Source: Methanomassiliicoccaceae archaeon (GTDB lineage: Archaea; Thermoplasmatota; Thermoplasmata; Methanomassiliicoccales; Methanomethylophilaceae). From it: a stretch of DNA of 7,903 nt. Shown here in pieces: positions 1 to 5,434 of the stretch. The translations under genes and the position numbers were made by a program. The notes below the pieces were generated by a model that did not search any database, was not told the origin of the DNA, and saw nothing but the letters and a program-made list of their open reading frames with translations. The stretch lies in contig WRKA01000146.1 of the NCBI GenBank assembly GCA_009778265.1, forward strand, positions 1-7,903. Reading direction: 5' to 3'. Each line of letters starts with the position of its first letter. Position 1 is the stretch's first letter.

Positions 1-57
1 ATGCTCTCCAAGTATGATGAGCTTGCCCGGCGCCGATGCGACGACCGTTCCGTTCAT
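1..57 (-). CDS. mvk: Mevalonate kinase, N-terminal fragment (runs off the window)
   Basis: Reading leftward from an ATG at 57-55, the 19 codons up to the window edge give MNGTVVASAPGKLIILGEH. The SAPGK-x4-GEH stretch is the N-terminal GHMP-kinase signature in the form typical of mevalonate kinase. That enzyme phosphorylates mevalonate with ATP in the cytoplasm and feeds the isoprenoid units of archaeal ether lipids. The ATG overlaps the TGA of the upstream gene (ATGA), which fixes the start and suggests translational coupling; no strong Shine-Dalgarno lies just upstream. The rest of the protein, including the ATP-binding loop, is outside the window. Another GHMP kinase, such as a phosphomevalonate or mevalonate-3-kinase relative, is possible but its usual motif fits less well. 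Confidence 0.82.
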   Translation of the reverse strand, partial: MNGTVVASAPGKLIILGEH

Positions 58-575
58 CGGTTCAGTCCGTACCTGCTCAATTCTTCCGCCACCGCATCGT
101 TAGGGCTTCTGCCGCCCAGCTGCTGCTTGCCGACGGTCCACCATCTCTCTTCTTTTTCCGCGACGGCCGCTTCGAACTCATCGTCGCTCCCGTATTCTTC
201 TCTTTTTATATTGGATACAACTTCGTAATTCGCTTCCAGGAGATCGACGCCGTATTTCTTGTTGACGGCGGCCATCGCCATCATATGGTCGATATGATAC
301 GAAAGTTCGACCGCCAGTTCATCCGGGAGCGATTCCATCGTCAGGTCCAGGACGGAGTTCGCGATCATCATGAAAAGGAGTTCCTTTTTCGCTTCCTCCG
401 GCATATCCTCCTCGCCGTTGAGTTCCTCGATCATCGAATTGTACCACAGGTCCCTAAGCAGATGCGTCCTCTTCGGGTTCTTCCCGAACAGCTGCATCTC
501 TATCGGTATCTCTTCGTCGTCACTGAAGACGTCGTTTATCGTTCCCTCGTCCTCTTCTTTCTTTTTCTTTGTCAT
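54..575 (-). CDS. Acidic protein of unknown function, between aminotransferase and mevalonate kinase
   Basis: I do not recognise this 173-residue protein. It starts with a short lysine run (TKKKK) and is then strongly acidic (EEDEG, DDEEIP, EELNGEED), with a mostly helical-looking middle that includes ELSYHIDHMMAMAAVNKKYG at about residues 89-108. The C-terminal part has a pair of tryptophans (about 144-145) and a Gly-Gly-Arg turn. No signal peptide, membrane segment, cysteine pair or catalytic motif is visible, so a soluble cytoplasmic protein is likely. The ATG lies 4 nt after the aminotransferase stop, and GATGATC just before it resembles the 3' part of an extended Shine-Dalgarno (GGTGATC). 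Its stop overlaps the mevalonate kinase start, so the three genes are probably one transcript. Coding is supported by this packing and by the intact frame; the function is unknown. Confidence 0.8.
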   Translation of the reverse strand: MTKKKKEEDEGTINDVFSDDEEIPIEMQLFGKNPKRTHLLRDLWYNSMIEELNGEEDMPEEAKKELLFMMIANSVLDLTMESLPDELAVELSYHIDHMMAMAAVNKKYGVDLLEANYEVVSNIKREEYGSDDEFEAAVAEKEERWWTVGKQQLGGRSPNDAVAEELSRYGLNR

Positions 576-579
576 ATGA

Positions 580-1704
580 TCATCTTCCGATATTGTTCGC
601 CACCTTTTCGAGAATGTCCATTCCCTTTATTATTTTCTCTTCATCCGCGGCGTACGAGAATCTGAGATGCCCCTCTCCGTATTCCCCGAACGCCGATCCC
701 GGGACGCATATCAGTTTTTCTTTCACCAGACGCATCGCAAATTCGTCGGATGTCATATCGAACGAGAACTTCGGGAAGGCGTAGAAGGCGCCTTTCGGCG
801 CGCTCATCTTCATCCCGTCGATATTGTTTATACGCGATGTTATGAGGTCCCTTCTCTTTCTGTAGATCTCCCGCACACCTTTCAGATATCCGTCCACCGA
901 AGGGAGCGCGTTCATGATACCGTACTGCGCCGGCATGTTCGGACACGCGTACATGTGGTACGCCATTTTTGTCAGGTCGCCGATCACGTCGCCTTTGGCT
1001 ATGACGAAACCCATCCTCCATCCGGGGACGGCCATCATCTTCGAGAAACCGTTCACGACAATGGAATTATCGAGTTCCGTGATGAATGAGCGGTGCTTCC
1101 CTTCGTAAACGAACGGTTCGTACACTTCGTCGGACACAACAACGATCCCGTTATCGGAAGCGATGTCGCGTATCGCCCCGAACGACGTTCCGCTGAGCGT
1201 TCCGCCGGTCGGATTCGACGGGTAGTTGAGAAATATCGCTTTCGTCCTTTTTGTGATCTTTTTCTGGATATCGTCGATATCCGGCTGAAAATCATCCTCG
1301 GTCAGTCTGTATTCCGTGAATTTACCGCCTGAGATCATCGTATGCGGACCGTATACGACGAATCCCGGACCAGGGACCAGCGTCTCGTCGCCGGGGTCGA
1401 GGATCGACTGCGCGATCGTCATCAGCGCTGTGGTCCCGCTCGGTGTTATCATAATGTTCGCGGCGTTCACGCCGTACGACGAGTAACGGGATGCGACCGC
1501 TTCCCTCAGCTGAGGGACGCCGGCCGTCGGACCGTATCTGTTCATCCCTTTCACGGCGGCGTCGTTCATCCCCTTCAGCGCCTCGTCCGGCGGAAGGACG
1601 TCGGGTTCCCCCAAACTCAGGTTGATAGAATCGGAAGCGGCAAGATCGAACATTTTCCTTATACCGGAGACGGGCGCTCTCCGGAGCCTTTCGGACATTT
1701 GCAT
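580..1704 (-). CDS. PLP-dependent aminotransferase, class I/II (aspartate aminotransferase-like)
   Basis: This 374-residue fold-type I aminotransferase transfers an amino group between an amino acid and a 2-oxo acid via pyridoxal phosphate in the cytoplasm. Landmarks are complete: the YGPTAGVPQLREA segment (57-69), Asn164 in NYPSNPTGG, Asp192 and Tyr195 in SDEVYE, Lys222 in GFSKMMAVPGWRMG (Schiff-base lysine, with phosphate-binding Arg230) and Arg348 in LRFSYA for the substrate carboxylate. Length is normal for the subfamily Igamma (AspB-like, COG0436). The substrate cannot be told from the sequence; Asp, Ala or aromatic amino acids are all possible. The start is ambiguous: a GGAGGT lies 17 nt before the first ATG, while AGGT at 1709-1706 sits an ideal 7 nt before the Met at position 3 (1698). 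It is the first gene of a leftward operon with the acidic protein and mevalonate kinase. Confidence 0.95.
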   Translation of the reverse strand: MQMSERLRRAPVSGIRKMFDLAASDSINLSLGEPDVLPPDEALKGMNDAAVKGMNRYGPTAGVPQLREAVASRYSSYGVNAANIMITPSGTTALMTIAQSILDPGDETLVPGPGFVVYGPHTMISGGKFTEYRLTEDDFQPDIDDIQKKITKRTKAIFLNYPSNPTGGTLSGTSFGAIRDIASDNGIVVVSDEVYEPFVYEGKHRSFITELDNSIVVNGFSKMMAVPGWRMGFVIAKGDVIGDLTKMAYHMYACPNMPAQYGIMNALPSVDGYLKGVREIYRKRRDLITSRINNIDGMKMSAPKGAFYAFPKFSFDMTSDEFAMRLVKEKLICVPGSAFGEYGEGHLRFSYAADEEKIIKGMDILEKVANNIGR

Positions 1705-1748
1705 GACCTGCGCATCCGTCTACCTCCATATTAGGTTTTACTTCTCCG

Positions 1749-1756
1749 CATATACC
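1749..1756 (-). promoter_or_regulatory. TATA-like element of the aminotransferase operon
   Basis: On the minus strand the sequence GGTATATG lies about 50 nt upstream of the aminotransferase start. With the usual archaeal spacing of about 25 nt, transcription would begin near 1728, just before GGAGGT at 1727-1722. This is a position-based guess; no strong BRE is evident. Confidence 0.4.
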
Positions 1757-1777
1757 GATACAACGAAGAAAGGCGCG

Positions 1778-1789
1778 CCGTACGTACGG
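1778..1789. promoter_or_regulatory. 12-bp palindrome CCGTACGTACGG, possible operator
   Basis: This perfect palindrome lies about 22 bp upstream of the leftward TATA-like element. A further half-site CCGTAC follows at 1801-1806, 23 bp on, roughly two helical turns. The position suits binding of a dimeric regulator such as an Lrp-type protein, but no regulator gene is in the window and the role is inferred. Confidence 0.3.
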
Positions 1790-1955
1790 AAAAAAACATT
1801 CCGTACATCATTCGGATCAAAGAGATATGCCGGATGATGATCATTTAACAACGAGGCTGGACGAGGATCGGTCCGAAGAAGAATACCGGACCCCGATACC
1901 GGCGGGAAAAATGCCGTATCATCCTTTCGGGCGCGCCAATATTAAAATTAATAAG

Positions 1956-1966
1956 GCTTATAAAGA
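1956..1966 (+). promoter_or_regulatory. Archaeal promoter (TATA box) of the 96-residue protein gene
   Basis: GCTTATAAAGA contains TTATAAA at 1958-1964, preceded by an AT-rich, purine-containing stretch. This is the clearest TATA box in the spacer. Transcription is expected near 1985, giving a leader of about 60 nt that contains a hairpin (1999-2025) and a strong Shine-Dalgarno (2034-2040). Confidence 0.6.
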
Positions 1967-1998
1967 ATCACATGATGCCGTTTAACGACCATTAATGA

Positions 1999-2025
1999 GG
2001 TCAGGCAGTAAAAAAATGTCTGGCC
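1999..2025 (+). promoter_or_regulatory. 5'-leader hairpin with A-rich loop
   Basis: GGTCAGGCA (1999-2007) pairs over nine consecutive positions, two of them G-U, with TGTCTGGCC (2017-2025) around the loop GTAAAAAAA. It lies between the predicted transcription start and the Shine-Dalgarno, ending 8 nt before the latter. It could influence translation or mRNA stability; no known riboswitch class was recognised. Confidence 0.4.
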
Positions 2026-2033
2026 GCTGTCAA

Positions 2034-2040
2034 GAGGTGA
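2034..2040 (+). promoter_or_regulatory. Shine-Dalgarno that fixes the start at 2046
   Basis: GAGGTGA is a near-complete complement of the archaeal 16S 3' end and stands 5 nt before ATG 2046. This selects 2046 over the in-frame ATG at 1995, which lies inside the leader just 5' of the hairpin. Another ATG at 2041, directly after the site, is out of frame. Confidence 0.75.
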
Positions 2041-2045
2041 ATGAA

Positions 2046-2336
2046 ATGGGTTTGAAAGAACTGTTCGAGGCCAATAGGAAGAAATATGCGGCGTTAAGCA
2101 TGATCGCCAAAAGAGGGTCGTCGGGAGCAGAGTACGGCAACACGCAGCTCGGTATTGCGATGAACAAGGCCGTGTCCACGATCAACGCGAAAGAAAAGGC
2201 GGGCAAGATGTCCGAGGTCAACGCGAAAGCATTCAGAGGAAGGGTGGACGGCCTGAAAGCTCTGATCGGCGTCGATGAGGATTCGGGTCTTCTGCAGGTA
2301 GCGCAGATGATCGGTGCGATAAACAGATCGCTCTGA
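2046..2336 (+). CDS. Small soluble protein of unknown function (96 residues)
   Basis: The protein begins MGLKELFEANRKKYAALSMI and ends with a hydrophobic helix-like stretch LLQVAQMIGAINRSL. It is rich in Ala, Lys and Gly, appears fully helical, and has no cysteine, signal peptide or membrane segment. The basic character (KEKAGK, FRGR) would allow nucleic-acid or protein binding, but no named motif is present and I do not recognise the family. An upstream in-frame ATG at 1995 would add 17 residues, but the Shine-Dalgarno at 2034-2040 points to 2046. It has its own good promoter and a structured leader. The HD-domain gene follows 49 nt downstream on the same strand, so partial cotranscription is possible. 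Confidence 0.75.
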   Translation: MGLKELFEANRKKYAALSMIAKRGSSGAEYGNTQLGIAMNKAVSTINAKEKAGKMSEVNAKAFRGRVDGLKALIGVDEDSGLLQVAQMIGAINRSL

Positions 2337-2345
2337 ACGCGGACG

Positions 2346-2355
2346 TAAATAATTT
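2346..2355 (+). promoter_or_regulatory. Weak TATA-like element before the HD-domain gene
   Basis: TAAATAATTT lies 31-40 nt before ATG 2386. If used, transcription would begin near 2375 and leave a leader of only about 10 nt, which would explain the poor Shine-Dalgarno. The match is weak. Confidence 0.3.
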
Positions 2356-2380
2356 CGGGAGAAGGTCCCGTTACATTTTG
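2356..2380 (+). terminator. Possible hairpin/T-rich stop after the 96-residue gene
   Basis: CGGGA (2356-2360) and TCCCG (2366-2370) form a 5-bp stem with loop GAAGG, followed by TTACATTTTG. The stem is short and the T run interrupted, so it may only attenuate transcription between the two rightward genes. Confidence 0.25.
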
Positions 2381-2385
2381 GTTGA

Positions 2386-3525
2386 ATGGATATGCGCAAA
2401 GCGATGAACATGGATCTGATCTACGGTTTTTTCGAGGCCGCCAACATGCACAGATGGAACGACCATCTGCGCCCGATGGACCTTACGGAACTGGATAAGC
2501 AGGCGCACAAGACGGTCATCGCCTGGGTGCTGGCGAAGTTCGAGGAATCGGAAAAGGATGTCAGGATCGATTGGAAAGAACTGATCGAACATTCTATGTT
2601 CTCGTTCATCAGAAGGCTTATCGTCACCGATCTCAAACCTCAGCTGTTCCACCGCGTCGTAAAAGAAAAGGGAAAGGAGGTGAACGATTTCGTTCTCCGT
2701 GAATTCGACAAGCGCGTACCCGAGATGGAAAAAGGGTTCAGGGAACGTTTCGAAAGATATCTTAACAATGCCGTCCTTTCAAAAGAGGACAGGATAATCA
2801 AAGCGGCCCATTATCTGGCGACGTCGTGGGAATTCAAACTTGTTTATAACGCCAACCCGACAATGTACGGCATCGACAGGACCAAAGGGGAGATCGAACG
2901 TCAGATAAGGGAGTATGCGGACATATCGGGCGTGATAAGATTGTTCTTCGGTAAGGATACGTTCGATTTCATCGACCTGTGCGGTCAGCTGAGATTCCAG
3001 CAAAGATGGGCGCGGGTTCCCAGGATACCGCAGACCACGGTACTGGGGCACATGCTGATGGTGGCGAACATGATGTATCTTCACGACCTCGACACCGCCG
3101 CCGGGCCCGAAAGGATATATAACGATTATTTCACCGCGCTGTTCCACGATCTTCCGGAAGTTCTGACGAAGGACGTGATCTCGCCGATAAAGACGAGCAT
3201 AGACGGTCTTGAGAAGCTGCTTTCCGGATATGAGAAGGAGATGGTCTCCACCACGCTGCTGCCGCTGCTGCCGGAAGAATGGCATTCCGATTTTCTGAAA
3301 CTGATAGACGATCCGTTCGGTGATTCCGCCGGTGCCGACGGGAAGGCGATAAAAGTATGCGATCTTCTCGCCGCTTACATGGAGGCTCACGTGTCGGAAT
3401 GTTACGGCGTCTCATCTAAAGCGTTATCAAGCGGCAAAGAGGAACTGAAAAGGAAACTAATGTCGTTCAAGTCGGGGATCGATGTGAAGGAATTAATTAA
3501 AAGACTTGACGAGATGGACATCTGA
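2386..3525 (+). CDS. Two-lobed HD-domain protein related to YfbR 5'-nucleotidases
   Basis: The C-terminal lobe (about 195-379) carries the landmarks I know from E. coli YfbR, a metal-dependent deoxyribonucleoside 5'-monophosphatase. These are Arg207-Trp208, His222, His254-Asp255, Glu258, Asp263 (HDLPEVLTKD) and Asp326 (KVCDLLAAYMEA). The metal ligands and catalytic acid are therefore all present, and cytoplasmic dNMP hydrolysis is the likeliest activity. The N-terminal lobe repeats the same layout: Arg23-Trp24, His41 (QAHKTVIAWVLA), VTDLKP at 80-85 and KAAHYLATSWEF at 139-150. It lacks the HD pair and has His142 where the last Asp would be. At 379 residues the protein is about twice YfbR's 199. 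Starts at 2386, 2392, 2404 or 2410 are all possible, with no clear ribosome site. The gene faces serS convergently with a 6-bp gap. Broader HD nucleotide hydrolases are the alternative. Confidence 0.85.
   Translation: MDMRKAMNMDLIYGFFEAANMHRWNDHLRPMDLTELDKQAHKTVIAWVLAKFEESEKDVRIDWKELIEHSMFSFIRRLIVTDLKPQLFHRVVKEKGKEVNDFVLREFDKRVPEMEKGFRERFERYLNNAVLSKEDRIIKAAHYLATSWEFKLVYNANPTMYGIDRTKGEIERQIREYADISGVIRLFFGKDTFDFIDLCGQLRFQQRWARVPRIPQTTVLGHMLMVANMMYLHDLDTAAGPERIYNDYFTALFHDLPEVLTKDVISPIKTSIDGLEKLLSGYEKEMVSTTLLPLLPEEWHSDFLKLIDDPFGDSAGADGKAIKVCDLLAAYMEAHVSECYGVSSKALSSGKEELKRKLMSFKSGIDVKELIKRLDEMDI
3491..3503 (-). terminator. T-rich tract, possible end of the serS operon transcript
   Basis: On the minus strand CTTTTAATTAATT begins about 28 nt after the serS stop, inside the antisense 3' end of the HD gene. 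Archaeal termination often needs only T-rich stretches, so the leftward transcript may end here. There is no hairpin, and the call is tentative. Confidence 0.25.
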
Positions 3526-3534
3526 GACGTCTCA
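3523..3534. repeat. 12-bp palindrome spanning both convergent stop codons
   Basis: TGAGACGTCTCA is its own reverse complement. Its first three bases are the TGA of the HD gene (plus) and its last three the TGA of serS (minus), leaving a 6-bp gap GACGTC. It is too short and lacks the T tract of a classical terminator. Confidence 0.7.
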
Positions 3535-4794
3535 TCCCATTGTCCTCTGCCCTTTCATGTACGGCCTGAGCACCTCCGGCACGGTCACCGTGCCGTCCTC
3601 GTTCTGATAATTCTCGAGTATGGCGACCATCGTTCTCGGTAACGCGATGCCTGACCCGTTCAGAGTATGGACGAACTCGCTCTTCAGATGAGGTTCCGGA
3701 CGGAATTTTATTCTGGCCCTGCGCGCCTGGAAATCCGTGAAACACGAACACGACGAAGCTTCCAGCCATCCGTTCCTTCCCGGTGCGTAGAGTTCGAGAT
3801 CGTAACATTTGGCGGCCGAAAAGCTCATATCCCCGGTACAGAGCAGAAGGACGCGGTACGGAAGCTCAAGACCGCGTATAACATCCTCGGCATCGTTCCT
3901 CAGTCCCTCCAGGACATCGAAGGAACCTTCGGGGCGGACGAACTTCACCATCTCCACCTTATTGAACTCGTGCACTCTGACGATACCTCTCGTATCCGAA
4001 TGCTTTCCGGCCTCGCGGCGGAATGACGGTAAGTACGCGGTATAGGATATCGGTAATTCGCTCTTATCGAATATCTCGTCCTGATGCAGATTCGTTACCG
4101 GGACCTCCGCCGTCGGATTCAGCCACATATCGTCTCTTTCCAGCCAGTACATATCGTCCTTCAGATTCGGATACTGCCCGGTACCGATGACCGCGTTCCT
4201 GTTGACCACCGCGGGAGTGAACACTTCTCTGTAACCTTGGTCGTGATGCATGTCCAGCATGTAGTTTATGAGTGCGCGTTCCAGTCGTGCGCCGTCCCCC
4301 TTCAGAACGTAGAAGCCGCTTCCAGCGACCTTGACACCGCGTTCAAAATCAATGATGTCCAGCGCTTCCGCGATCTCGAAATGTTCTTTCGGCCTGAAAT
4401 CGAATTTTCTTTTCTCGCCGTATTCTCCTACGATAACGTTATCATCGGCATCTTTTCCGACCGGGACCGAGTGATGCGGGATGTTGGGGATATTAAGGAC
4501 GCATTCGTCCCGTACGGCATCAAGTTCTACCAATCTGGCGTCTATCGTCTTTATCGATTCGGACACGAGGCGCATATCGTCTATCTTCCTCTCTTTCTCG
4601 CCGCCTTTGAGCTTCGGGATCTGCTGCGACACCTCGTTCCTCTGTTTCCTGAGCATGTTCCCTTTCTCGGTGAGGTCTCTCCACTCGCCGTCGGCGGCGA
4701 GGAACGATCTTAAAGGTTCATCGGAATAATTTCTGTTCCTGAGCATCTCCGCGATCTTTTCCGGATCGTTCCTGATAATGTTAACGTCAAGCAT
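3532..4794 (-). CDS. serS: Seryl-tRNA synthetase, bacterial type
   Basis: This 420-residue class II synthetase charges tRNA(Ser) with serine in the cytoplasm. The N-terminal part (about 28-98) is the long antiparallel coiled-coil arm that recognises the tRNA(Ser) variable arm. The catalytic domain has TAE at 228-230 (serine binding), motif 2 with FRRE at 258-261 followed by the HSDTRG loop, the SSCSCFTDFQARR segment (347-359), and motif 3 NGSGIALPRTMVAILENYQ (379-397) with Arg387 binding ATP. Length and motifs match the common SerRS, not the divergent zinc-dependent SerRS of some methanogens such as Methanosarcina barkeri. The start is supported by GAGGTGA ending 4 nt upstream; this site begins inside the TGA of the preceding YhbY-like gene. 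It is the last gene of a leftward RNA-processing operon. Confidence 0.97.
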   Translation of the reverse strand: MLDVNIIRNDPEKIAEMLRNRNYSDEPLRSFLAADGEWRDLTEKGNMLRKQRNEVSQQIPKLKGGEKERKIDDMRLVSESIKTIDARLVELDAVRDECVLNIPNIPHHSVPVGKDADDNVIVGEYGEKRKFDFRPKEHFEIAEALDIIDFERGVKVAGSGFYVLKGDGARLERALINYMLDMHHDQGYREVFTPAVVNRNAVIGTGQYPNLKDDMYWLERDDMWLNPTAEVPVTNLHQDEIFDKSELPISYTAYLPSFRREAGKHSDTRGIVRVHEFNKVEMVKFVRPEGSFDVLEGLRNDAEDVIRGLELPYRVLLLCTGDMSFSAAKCYDLELYAPGRNGWLEASSCSCFTDFQARRARIKFRPEPHLKSEFVHTLNGSGIALPRTMVAILENYQNEDGTVTVPEVLRPYMKGQRTMG

Positions 4795-4803
4795 CCCGTC
4801 ACC

Positions 4804-5097
4804 TCAGAACTTCTTCTGCGAAAGAGAGGTCCATGTCCTCTTATCCGTCAATATCAGAACGTTCCCGCGTACGTCGACGATCACCGAATCGGAAGCGTCC
4901 GCAAGGGCGGCGGCGATGTCCGAGGTATCGGACTCCGAGCCCGGAAGAACTTTGATCTTCACGATCCTGTGCGCCTTTATCTGTAACTTCAGTTCTTCGA
5001 AGACACTCTCTTTCAGCCCGTCCTTCCCTACATGAAGCGTAGCGCTTATGTCCTTGGAACGTCTCATTATCTCTTTCTTTGCTTCCTTTTCGGTCAT
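4804..5097 (-). CDS. YhbY/CRS1-type (CRM domain) RNA-binding protein
   Basis: This 97-residue protein is essentially a single CRM domain, an IF3-C-like alpha/beta fold that binds structured RNA. Visible signatures are HVGKDGL at about 22-28, the GxxG RNA-binding loop, a following helix, the strand IVKIKVLP (45-52), and the closing strand RGNVLILTDK (77-86). The bacterial relative YhbY associates with pre-50S ribosomal particles; archaeal single-domain proteins are presumed to bind rRNA or other RNA, though their role is not settled. An earlier in-frame ATG would give 115 residues. I chose 5097 because it overlaps the RNase P gene stop as ATGA and has GGGAG 8 nt upstream. serS follows after 9 nt. 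Confidence 0.88.
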   Translation of the reverse strand: MTEKEAKKEIMRRSKDISATLHVGKDGLKESVFEELKLQIKAHRIVKIKVLPGSESDTSDIAAALADASDSVIVDVRGNVLILTDKRTWTSLSQKKF

Positions 5098-5411
5098 CCT
5101 TTCTGCTCCCTTATGTAAGGAATCCTTTTCATACCGCCGCATTCCGTACACGTCACGACCACACGGTGCGCTCTAAGACGAACTCTCGACGTCACGGGGG
5201 TCATCGGCGCCATGCACGTTCTGCAGTACATGTACTCTTTGGGTATCTTGGTCTTTGTTCTCATACTTATGCGTCTCGCCAGGTCCACATACCTGCGTGC
5301 AAGTTCCATATCCCCGTCCGCAGCTTTCTTCCGCGACATGATCATAAGTTTTCCGATACGCGCCGCCGCTATCTCTTCCACCTCGCCGCGCCGTATCCTG
5401 CTCTTTGACAT
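5094..5411 (-). CDS. rnp4: Ribonuclease P protein component 4 (Rpp21/Rpr2 family)
   Basis: The 105-residue protein is a subunit of archaeal RNase P, which with the catalytic RNA and other protein subunits removes 5' leaders from pre-tRNA. The N-terminal helices are visible in EEIAAARIGKLM and the basic MELARRYVDLARRISMR. The zinc ribbon uses Cys63 and Cys66 (MYCRTC) and Cys88 and Cys91 (TCTECGG). This order and length match archaeal Rpp21 proteins. The open frame extends upstream to 5660, but the TATA box at 5435-5442 places transcription near 5413, just before ATG 5411. The ATG at 5426, in the same frame, lies too close to the TATA box to be transcribed. The mRNA is therefore probably leaderless. 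The gene heads an operon with the YhbY-like protein (ATGA overlap) and serS. Confidence 0.9.
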   Translation of the reverse strand: MSKSRIRRGEVEEIAAARIGKLMIMSRKKAADGDMELARRYVDLARRISMRTKTKIPKEYMYCRTCMAPMTPVTSRVRLRAHRVVVTCTECGGMKRIPYIREQKG

Positions 5412-5434
5412 CGGTATCGGCGACATCCAAGCAG

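Larger units (their letters stand above)
1705..2045. other. Divergent intergenic region, about 340 bp
   Basis: This gene-poor spacer separates the leftward aminotransferase operon from the rightward 96-residue gene. It contains a TATA-like element for each direction (about 1749-1756 minus, 1958-1964 plus), two copies of the 8-bp palindrome GGCGCGCC (1772-1779 and 1930-1937), the 12-bp palindrome CCGTACGTACGG (1778-1789) with an extra CCGTAC at 1801-1806, and ATACCGG twice at a 13-bp spacing (1883-1889, 1896-1902). A 52-codon open frame (1827-1985) runs through it but overlaps the rightward promoter. No tRNA or other known RNA gene was recognised. Confidence 0.8.

Noticed and set aside
36..665. 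Plus-strand frame of 209 codons opposite the acidic protein gene
   Set aside because: The minus-strand frame fits the operon (4-nt gap and ATGA overlap); this one is a low-complexity Phe/Arg-rich shadow.
2779..3390. Minus-strand frame of 203 codons opposite the HD gene
   Set aside because: Antisense shadow; the plus strand carries the conserved HD residues, and no promoter or ribosome site supports it.
4084..4713. Plus-strand open frame of 209 codons opposite serS
   Set aside because: It lies wholly antisense to a gene with complete synthetase motifs; codon bias at the third position readily opens such frames.
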